A stretch of DNA of 11,684 nt from JBNJEM01 sp051745935. Lineage in GTDB: Bacteria > Planctomycetota > Planctomycetia > Pirellulales > Pirellulaceae. The notes under the pieces are model-generated. The model saw only the letters and a list, made by a program, of their open reading frames with translations. It did not search any database and had not been told where the DNA came from. The stretch lies in NCBI GenBank assembly GCA_051745935.1, contig JBNJEM010000191.1:1-11684 (forward strand). Reading direction: 5' to 3'. Shown piece by piece: positions 6,447-11,684 of the stretch (positions are counted from its first letter, which is position 1; each line of letters begins with the position of its first letter). Both the position numbers and the translations under genes were made by a program.

Positions 6447-6484
6447 AGAGCCGCCTGGACTTGCGAGTCCCGGCGGCTCTTTCT
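6447..6484 (+). terminator. Rho-independent terminator after the regulator operon
   Basis: AGAGCCGCC (6447-6455) pairs with GGCGGCTCT (6472-6480), and an inner stem GGACT/AGTCC encloses the tetraloop TGCG. The long hairpin is followed by TTCTCGTT. It lies between two convergent genes. The T-rich side favours plus-strand transcripts, that is, the operon ending at 6302. Confidence 0.75.
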
Positions 6485-6524
6485 CGTTGGAGTCAATGGG
6501 CCGCTCTCTGGCGGTCAAGACGAC

Positions 6525-6791
6525 CTACTTTTTCTTGCGTTTCGCGGTTTGGGTCGCCTTCTTTTTGGGGGCCGCTTTCTTTTTGGTGGCGGCCTTTTTC
6601 TTGGTGGCGGCCTTTTTCTTGGGGGCCGCCTTCTTCTTGGCGGCGGCCGTTTTCTTGGGGGCCGCCTTCTTGGTGGTTTTCTTCTTGGTTGCTTTCTTGG
6701 TTGTTGCCTTCTTGGTCGCTGCCTTCTTGGTTGGCGCAACCTTCTTCTTGGGCGCCGCTTTCTTCTTCGCGGCTTTCTTTGTCTTGGCCAC
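6525..6791 (-). CDS. Histone H1-like lysine/alanine-rich DNA-binding protein
   Basis: The product is 88 residues made almost wholly of K, A, P and T in imperfect repeats of the type AAPKKKAATKKK, ending TAKRKKK. This composition matches the lysine-rich tail of eukaryotic H1 and the bacterial H1-like proteins found in chlamydiae, planctomycetes and others, which bind and compact DNA without sequence preference. No globular domain is present. The start is decided by the ribosome binding site: GGAGG sits 7 bases before GTG at 6791, giving MAKTKKAAKKK. The ATG at 6812 would lie upstream of that site and is unlikely. The DNA is itself repetitive (related 18-base units such as TTGGTGGCGGCCTTTTTC), so repeat number may vary between strains. 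The gene stands alone and converges on the regulator operon. The nucleoid-binding role is inference from composition. Confidence 0.85.
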   Translation of the reverse strand: MAKTKKAAKKKAAPKKKVAPTKKAATKKATTKKATKKKTTKKAAPKKTAAAKKKAAPKKKAATKKKAATKKKAAPKKKATQTAKRKKK

Positions 6792-6955
6792 AGTACGTCC
6801 TCCGTCATACAAGGTCAGGGTGAACTCCGTCTCGAGGCTTCCAAATGCCTAAAGCCGTCGAGCCAGGTTCCACCTACAACTCGAACACCACTTTCCGATT
6901 GATCGGATCTCCAATCAACCGAAGTCTTGATCGCATCATCATCCGTTATGCCGAG

Positions 6956-6987
6956 ACACAAACAAGACAACACACAAACAAGACAAC
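6956..6987. repeat. 16-bp direct repeat, two tandem copies
   Basis: ACACAAACAAGACAAC occurs twice without a gap (6956-6971 and 6972-6987), about 165-195 bases upstream of the histone-like gene. On that gene's strand it reads GTTGTCTTGTTTGTGT twice. It may be a binding site; two copies alone do not prove function. Confidence 0.85.
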
Positions 6988-7293
6988 GTGGTTACCAATC
7001 CTAATGGAATAGTTGTACGGATGATCGGAATCAATGCAATATGTTTTCCAGCGTTTTGCGAAAAAAACTTGCGGTTACTTCGTGAATCGGCCTTCCTCTT
7101 CGCTGTCGATCGCGCGAATTTTGGATGGTAACGAACGATACGATGACAACAATCCGCCACTCTGGTGAATCGATTCCGGAAAGCCGCTTTTACCGTCCTC
7201 GATGGATGTTTCGCGGACGGTTCAAGCGTCATGCAAAGGAGACGAATGCCTTGCGTGGTGGAAGCGGTGAACCGTGGGAGGATGCCCGTTTGA

Positions 7294-7309
7294 CCCTATT
7301 TTTATAGGG
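7294..7309. other. Short AT-rich hairpin
   Basis: CCCTAT and ATAGGG flank a TTTT loop, giving a perfect 6-bp stem. There is no adjoining gene on the plus strand and no T-run after it. Its role is unclear. Confidence 0.35.
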
Positions 7310-7536
7310 AGTTTATCAATACGTCGGTTTGCGGGAAGCCATGTATTTGGTGAGCAATCGCTCCGTGTTGGACACCTGTTCATGAATGCCTCGCAAGGTT
7401 GAGACATCCGTTGGAGAACCGTTCCAAAACGGACAAGGAAGTGATTCGCGAGCGGTTTTCCAGCGCTTACCCGGCAGTCGATGAACGCGCAACCAGTACA
7501 TCATCCACCGGCGGAAAAAAAGTTGGAAGGAAAAGC

Positions 7537-7556
7537 AAAAAAATCGCGTCGACGCG
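7537..7556 (-). terminator. Possible terminator after the SGNH/protease operon
   Basis: On the minus strand a perfect palindrome CGCGTCGACGCG is followed by A and seven T, beginning 12 bases after the SGNH stop codon. The stem is short (4-5 bp around a TCGA loop), so it is weaker than a textbook terminator, but position and T-run fit. Confidence 0.5.
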
Positions 7557-7568
7557 CGCGAGATCGAC

Positions 7569-8360
7569 TCAGAAAAGCGAAATGGTCGTTCCGTCCGAAA
7601 GTTTGACGGACGGTTGTTCGCGATGTTTTTGGATGCCAAAACGTGTCCAAAGTCGTGGCCGTGAGCGCTGTAGCGCGAACCAACGGCGAAGCGAAGGCGT
7701 GGCTTGAGTGGGCGGATGACCGTTGCACCACCATGTCATGTAGTGGCTCCAGGCAACGGGGCGATATCGACGAGCGATGTGGAGCGGATCCCATGTGTAC
7801 CAGTTCGCTTCAGGTTGCACCACGTAAGCGCCAAAACGATTGGCGAATTCAGTTAACCGTTGGTCCAATTCCAGGGCTTTGGCCAGTGCGTCGTCCCGTT
7901 TTAGGCGTGAGTTCGGGAAAAATAGTGAAAGTAGCAAGCGGATTTTCCATTCAGGAAGGGTTGAAATCGAGTCGAGAGGTAATCGCGTAATCACCAGCCG
8001 CTCGCTCCACCGCGCCAGCGATGTCAAGCACGTTTCCAACCATTTCAGGATGGGGTCCACGGGGCACCCGTAGATGATGTCATTGCCGATATCGGTGACG
8101 AGGGCCGCGGTGGGGAGGGGAGGGCGTTGTTCGAGTTCATCCCAGAGCCCGCACCGTACAATCCCCGGCAGCCCACGCCCCAAAACGTTGGTGGTCAGGC
8201 CGTAGGATCGTCCGTGTCCAATGGCCGCGAGGAATTCAAGGGGTTGGCCCCAAGCACGCCGCGCCGTTTCAACCACTGTCGAGAGGCTCATGGTGACGTT
8301 GCTGGCCCCCAAAATCACCGCCCGACGCGTTGGCCGGCTGGAAGCCGCGTGATCTACCAT
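7569..8360 (-). CDS. SGNH-hydrolase-like protein
   Basis: With the ATG at 8360 the product is 263 residues. The SGNH blocks are in order: block I VILGASNVT with S20 (Ala replaces the usual Asp of GDS), block II in LGRGLPG near 60-66, block III DIGNDIIYG with N93, and block V DPLHI with D191 and H194. This suggests an esterase/lipase-fold hydrolase; the substrate is unknown, and several aromatic residues surround the DPLH block (NWYTWDPLH, WSHYMTWW). No signal peptide is evident, so it is probably cytoplasmic. The frame is open up to 8510, but the 8360 start is favoured by a GGAGGAGG-type site just upstream and by its 7-base overlap with the stop of the protease gene (translational coupling). 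An alternative is a non-enzymatic SGNH relative, but all catalytic residues are present. Confidence 0.75.
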   Translation of the reverse strand: MVDHAASSRPTRRAVILGASNVTMSLSTVVETARRAWGQPLEFLAAIGHGRSYGLTTNVLGRGLPGIVRCGLWDELEQRPPLPTAALVTDIGNDIIYGCPVDPILKWLETCLTSLARWSERLVITRLPLDSISTLPEWKIRLLLSLFFPNSRLKRDDALAKALELDQRLTEFANRFGAYVVQPEANWYTWDPLHIARRYRPVAWSHYMTWWCNGHPPTQATPSLRRWFALQRSRPRLWTRFGIQKHREQPSVKLSDGTTISLF

Positions 8361-9154
8361 CGGCCTCCTCCCGGTCGTCCCCCCGTCATCTGTTGCAGCG
8401 TCATGTAGTTGGAGGCGGCCAATGAAATGAAGAGCAGCGGCATGAAGCGGCTTCCCAGGTATACCCAACTGGCGATCGCGATACCGACCGCCGTCGCGAT
8501 GGAAAACCACAACGAGCGGATCAACCCATTCCAGGGATCGGCTTGTTCAAACAGCTGACGCGAAACTTGCCCCCCGTCCAACGGAAAAATGGGCAACAGA
8601 TTCAACAGGCCCCAGAAGATGTTCATGAACAATAGGTGGCTGAGCACGATTTGTAAGGAGAGGCTTGTTCCGGGCGGCAAATCGGGCTCGTAAAAAAATG
8701 GGAAGTTCCGCGGTTCGATCCGAAACTCGCCTCCAATGATGTAAATCAACACGACCGTGAGCGTCGCCATCACAAATCCCGCGCCCGGGCCGGCCAAGCT
8801 AATGAGGATGTGATTGAAGCGAGTAAGCCGGGCCGGTCTGGAAAACGAACTGTAGGATGAATCGGGAATCGCCAATCCACCCAACACGTAGAGCACGATA
8901 TGGGAAGATTGTCGAAAGTGACGCATGACGAGCGCATGGCCCAATTCATGCGTTAGGATGGAAAGAAACATGACGCAGACCCAGCTAAACAGTTGCGTGC
9001 CGGCGTACGGAAGCACGTCTCCTTGAGCGGTCCAGACGCCGTCGGCGCCCAAAATGAAGGCGACTAGCCAAAACAAGGGGTGAACCCGCACTGGAAACCC
9101 CAAGCATTGGAAGTTGAGGTCATAATCGGTTGGTTGAGGCTCCATCTGCAACAT
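8354..9154 (-). CDS. Site-2-protease family (M50) membrane metalloprotease
   Basis: The 266-residue membrane protein has hydrophobic segments around residues 23-38, 52-76, 112-141, 167-192 and 213-248. The zinc site is complete: HELGH at 69-73 inside a membrane segment (LSILTHELGHALVM), and the third ligand D193 in NLLPIFPLDGG. This is the minimal M50 core. There is no PDZ or CBS domain, unlike RseP or SpoIVFB-type proteases with accessory domains. Such enzymes cut transmembrane substrates within the bilayer, often to release a signalling fragment; the substrate here is unknown. The start at 9154 is supported by AAGGTGAG just upstream; an in-frame ATG three codons later is possible. The gene is first in a two-gene operon with the SGNH protein. 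Confidence 0.9.
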   Translation of the reverse strand: MLQMEPQPTDYDLNFQCLGFPVRVHPLFWLVAFILGADGVWTAQGDVLPYAGTQLFSWVCVMFLSILTHELGHALVMRHFRQSSHIVLYVLGGLAIPDSSYSSFSRPARLTRFNHILISLAGPGAGFVMATLTVVLIYIIGGEFRIEPRNFPFFYEPDLPPGTSLSLQIVLSHLLFMNIFWGLLNLLPIFPLDGGQVSRQLFEQADPWNGLIRSLWFSIATAVGIAIASWVYLGSRFMPLLFISLAASNYMTLQQMTGGRPGGGRW

Positions 9155-9473
9155 GGCTCACCTTGCAATTGTGTCGTTAATCCCACACCGATCCGTGAAT
9201 CCGGATGTTCGTGCACTTGCGACCGGTTCTGAAATTCTAGATGATTTCCATGCCACGGTCACCATGGACTGGCGGGGCGGGGGCCGCTGGAGCCGGACGG
9301 CGTGACCAACCAACAGAGTGAATCGTTCGGACGGGTCCGCATTGACCCCACCGTCGCGGATCATGTCACGCGGATTTCCAATTCGTCTCCAAAAACCCAT
9401 AACAAGATCATGCGCATGGCCCGTAATCCAAGGCGTTTTGGACGCGACGACCCGGTGGTGTTACGGGCTCCAT
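9155..9473. other. Spacer between divergent genes, no gene seen
   Basis: About 320 bases upstream of the protease gene. No frame with a domain or ribosome binding site, and no clear promoter motif that I would defend. Confidence 0.5.
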
Positions 9474-9574
9474 GTTTCAGGCGGTTGGATTTTTCCGGGT
9501 CGAAAGCTGCCCGACGCAACCCGTCCTCCCGTTGGTCGGAGTCGCGGCGGAGAAAGTCATCCGCGACCGGCATA
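9474..9574 (+). repeat. Dispersed ~100 bp repeat, copy 7
   Basis: Runs from GTTTCAGGCGGTTGGATT to CGCGACCGGCATA. Both main hairpins are at their best here. The middle one is CCGAC(g)CAAC (9511-9520) with GTTGGTCGG (9531-9539), nine pairs and one bulge. The 3' one is GTCGCGG (9541-9547) with CCGCGAC (9561-9567), seven pairs. The outer pair is G-C, where copy 6 has C-G. Confidence 0.93.
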
Positions 9575-9772
9575 AAAGCCTCGCGCACGAACCAGCACCG
9601 ATGGAACCTGGCCGCGACTGGCGATTCGTGACGTCAAGCCGCGATACTCAAGCCGGTGTTTGGCGCCGCTAGAGGTCCGTCCGAAGACGTTTCCGCGGCA
9701 GTGGGGTTGAAAGACGTCTTGGCGGGCGGCAAAGTTTGATAAGATCGTTGTCATTCTTAGTGGGGTAAACCG
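9575..9772. other. Leader of the deoxyribosyltransferase-like gene
   Basis: No gene. It contains a short palindrome AGACGTCT at 9713-9720 and an AT-richer TTTGATAAGATCG near 9735-9747 that could hold a -10 element. The promoter call is weak. Confidence 0.3.
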
Positions 9773-10252
9773 ATGCGTTTCTTCATTGCGGGCATCATGC
9801 AGGGATCTCACGCGGGTGAGGTATTGCATCATCAGGGGTATCGAGAGAAACTGAAAGAGTTGCTGGTCGAGCATGTCCCGGGCGCGGTGGTCTATGATCC
9901 GCTGAGTGAGCATCGAGATTCGCTGGAATACGATCATCAGCGCGGGCGAGAGGTCTTTCTGCAACACAATAGGATGTGCGGCGAGATGGAAGTTTTGATC
10001 GCGTTCGTCCCCGAAGCCTCGATGGGAACGGCGATCGAGATGTGGGAAGCGTTTCGTCATGGGAGGTTCGTGGTCACGATCAGCCCGTTGAGGCATAATT
10101 GGGTGGTGCGATTTTGCAGCCACGAAGTGTTCGCTGACCTGGAGTCGTTCGCCGGGGCTGTTCGATCCGGAGAATTGTGCCGGCGAATTTCCCCACGGGA
10201 CGGGTCGCAAGCGTCCGACAGGACCTTTTCAGTCGGTGAGTCGGGTGAATGA
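9773..10252 (+). CDS. Nucleoside 2-deoxyribosyltransferase-like protein
   Basis: The 159-residue protein starts with a typical family strand, MRFFIAGIMQGSHAG, followed by VVYDPLSEHRDSLEYD. The MCGEMEVLIAFVPEASMGTAIEMWEA segment resembles the catalytic block of nucleoside 2-deoxyribosyltransferases (D-x-G-T-x-x-E), with E89 as the likely nucleophile. Enzymes of this fold move or hydrolyse the sugar of (deoxy)nucleosides or nucleotides. Some relatives are only fold-similar, so the reaction is uncertain. The last ~25 residues are polar and probably disordered. GGGGT about 8 bases before the ATG supports the start. The rlmN gene follows on the same strand with a 67-base gap, so they may be co-transcribed. 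Confidence 0.65.
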   Translation: MRFFIAGIMQGSHAGEVLHHQGYREKLKELLVEHVPGAVVYDPLSEHRDSLEYDHQRGREVFLQHNRMCGEMEVLIAFVPEASMGTAIEMWEAFRHGRFVVTISPLRHNWVVRFCSHEVFADLESFAGAVRSGELCRRISPRDGSQASDRTFSVGESGE

Positions 10253-10319
10253 CCGGCTGTCGGGGACGAACATCAACCACCACGCATCCCAAAAGAAAAG
10301 GGGCTGGGTAAGAGGGCGA

Positions 10320-11369
10320 ATGAAAGACCTTCATCACGTATTGCAACCGGAGTCGGCGGGTCTGGCTCGGTGGTTGGCTGAGCGGGATCATCCGGCATAT
10401 CGGGCACGGCAAATTCAACAGTGGCTTTTCAAGCATCGGGTCGCCGAATTCAGTGAGATGGCCAATTTGCCTGCCCGCTTGCGAGCGCAACTGGCGGAGA
10501 CCTTTCGGGTTTGGACTTTTCGGTGTGAAGCGGTTGATCGCGCCGCGGACGGGACCGAGAAACTGTTGCTTAAGGATGCCGCGGGCGGGCGAGTTGAATG
10601 CGTGCTGCTTCGTGATCGCCAACGTCGTTCCATTTGTATCAGTAGCCAGATTGGATGTGCCATGCAATGCGCGTTCTGCGCGAGTGGATTGCTGGGGGTT
10701 GAACGCAATCTGAGTGCCGGCGAGATGATCGAGCAGATGTTGCATTTGCAGCGACGATTGCCGACGGAGGAGCGGCTAAGCCATATTGTGGTCATGGGGA
10801 TGGGGGAGCCGCTGGTTAATCTAGAACAAGTACTCCTCGCCCTTGATCAGGCCTCGGACGAGAATGGTTTGGGGATCAGCGCCCGAAGAATCACGATCTC
10901 GACCATCGGTATCCCGGCAGCCATGCGGCGATTGGCCAGACATGACCGTCACTATCATCTAGCGGTGTCACTGCATGCGCCCAACGATGAACTACGAAAC
11001 CAGCTGGTGCCGGCCAATCGGAAAACGGGCCTGCGGGAACTGTTGCGGGCGGCGGACGCGTATTTCGAGGGCTCCGGCCGCCGCTTGACCTATGAATACA
11101 TATTGCTCGCCGACGTGAATGATCGCCTGGAGCATGCGCGGCAGTTGGTTCAATTGCTCGCGGGCCGTACGGCTCTGTTGAACCTCATTCCGTACAATCC
11201 CGTGGCTGGGTTGCCCTACCGCACGTCCACCCATACCGCCATTGGACGCTTTCGAGATTGTTTGCGGCAGGGCGGGGTAAACGTGCACGTTCGGGAGAAG
11301 AAGGGGGATTCCATCAACGCCGCTTGTGGCCAACTGCGTCGGGCAGAGTGCCAATCGGCCTTTCGATAA
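10320..11369 (+). CDS. rlmN: 23S rRNA (adenine-2503-C2)/tRNA methyltransferase RlmN
   Basis: The 349-residue radical SAM enzyme has all RlmN signatures. The N-terminal helical domain includes YRARQIQQWLF near 27-37. The [4Fe-4S] motif is C113-x3-C117-x2-C120 (GCAMQCAFCASG), preceded by C106 in CISSQIG. Further blocks are VVMGMGEPLVN near 157-167, the SAM-binding ISTIGI, LAVSLHAPNDELR, YEYILLADVND and NLIPYNPV. C336 in DSINAACGQL matches the cysteine that carries the transferred methyl (C355 in E. coli); C106 matches E. coli C118. The enzyme methylates A2503 of 23S rRNA and A37 of some tRNAs. The length is normal. The ATG at 10320 has AAGAGG just upstream and suits the family N-terminus. A GTG at 10236 in the same frame would overlap the previous gene and is less likely. 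The RlmN versus Cfr choice rests on the overall motif match and chromosomal-type context. Confidence 0.95.
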   Translation: MKDLHHVLQPESAGLARWLAERDHPAYRARQIQQWLFKHRVAEFSEMANLPARLRAQLAETFRVWTFRCEAVDRAADGTEKLLLKDAAGGRVECVLLRDRQRRSICISSQIGCAMQCAFCASGLLGVERNLSAGEMIEQMLHLQRRLPTEERLSHIVVMGMGEPLVNLEQVLLALDQASDENGLGISARRITISTIGIPAAMRRLARHDRHYHLAVSLHAPNDELRNQLVPANRKTGLRELLRAADAYFEGSGRRLTYEYILLADVNDRLEHARQLVQLLAGRTALLNLIPYNPVAGLPYRTSTHTAIGRFRDCLRQGGVNVHVREKKGDSINAACGQLRRAECQSAFR

Positions 11370-11684
11370 GTGGCTCCCATGCTCGGTGGAGAGGTTCCAA
11401 ACTTGAGATTGTCGTAACTTTTTTCCTGAAAACATCCTAGTTTGCCTGTGAGAATCGTCAAAACAGCGCAGTCTCCCGACAGCTTCGTGGTGTTAACTAT
11501 AGTAATGGCGGATTCTTGCGGGAATAAGGGGATGACGCCCTGGCCTATTACGTCCCAGCGTTCCGCTCGGTCGGGGGGGGTTGCCAGGCGTGAAACGAGG
11601 GCCGTGGTTCCACGACGGTTGGGGAGCTTGGATACGGCTCAGGGGGGGGGCGAACCGAGGCGGTTTCAATGTGGGGGGAGCGGC
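11370..11684. other. 3' flank of rlmN, no gene seen
   Basis: 315 bases without a supported frame or clear terminator. Visible are an ACTATAGT palindrome within GTTAACTATAGTAATGG near 11495, a small CGTGG-TT-CCACG hairpin at 11602-11613, and G-runs of 8 (11573-11580) and 9 (11642-11650) bases. The next gene may begin beyond the window. Confidence 0.45.

Larger units (their letters stand above)
6813..7536. other. Spacer without a recognised gene
   Basis: About 720 bases, more AT-rich than the surroundings. It serves as the promoter region of the histone-like gene (minus strand) and the 3' flank of the SGNH gene. Visible elements are a palindrome CCGATTGATCGG at 6895-6906, a 16-bp tandem direct repeat at 6956-6987, and a hairpin CCCTAT-TTTT-ATAGGG at 7294-7309. 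Short open frames lack ribosome binding sites and domains. Confidence 0.5.

Noticed and set aside
6380..6902. Plus-strand frames rich in Phe, Leu and Trp around 6380-6902
   Set aside because: They are shadows of the lysine/alanine-rich gene on the minus strand, whose ribosome binding site and composition are convincing.
11573..11650. G8 and G9 tracts as phase-variation switches
   Set aside because: They are not within a supported coding region or a recognisable promoter spacer.

Overview
The window looks like chromosomal DNA of a Planctomycetota bacterium, most likely a relative of Pirellula/Rhodopirellula. The reasons are the short tyrosine-rich secreted protein with an RVWGNAYGTRDW core, a lysine/alanine-repeat histone-H1-like protein, a degenerate sigma-54-activator-like regulator, moderately high GC and long gene-poor spacers. 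The taxonomic call is inference from protein style; there is no rRNA or tRNA gene to anchor it.

Layout. Positions 1-1858 hold no convincing gene but carry three copies of a ~100 bp dispersed repeat. A small secreted aromatic protein (1859-2188, +) converges on an M20 zinc peptidase (2200-3384, -). Positions 3385-4385 are non-coding in my reading: a 4 x 15 bp tandem repeat, hairpins ending in a strong rho-independent terminator (3799-3838), and a tandem array of three more copies of the repeat. That array stops about 20 bases before a PAS/AAA+/Fis-type regulator (4386-5753, +). The regulator has lost GAFTGA, the Walker B aspartate and the sensor II arginine. It is followed by a receiver-like protein without the phospho-acceptor aspartate or conserved lysine (5793-6302, +), closed by a terminator at 6447-6484.

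On the minus strand come a histone-H1-like protein (6525-6791), a ~750-base spacer, and a coupled pair: a site-2-type membrane metalloprotease (8354-9154) whose stop overlaps the start of an SGNH-hydrolase-like protein (7569-8360). The seventh repeat copy is at 9474-9574. Then, on the plus strand, come a nucleoside 2-deoxyribosyltransferase-like protein (9773-10252) and the rRNA/tRNA methyltransferase RlmN (10320-11369). The last 315 bases hold no recognisable gene.

How they work together. Most genes are independent housekeeping or accessory functions. Two pairs look functionally linked: the regulator plus pseudo-receiver, and the protease plus SGNH protein. The most interesting structure is the repeat family. 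Seven copies (one inverted, three in tandem) share two predicted hairpins, and changes on one side of a stem are matched on the other in several copies. This points to a structured RNA or single-stranded DNA element rather than random duplication.
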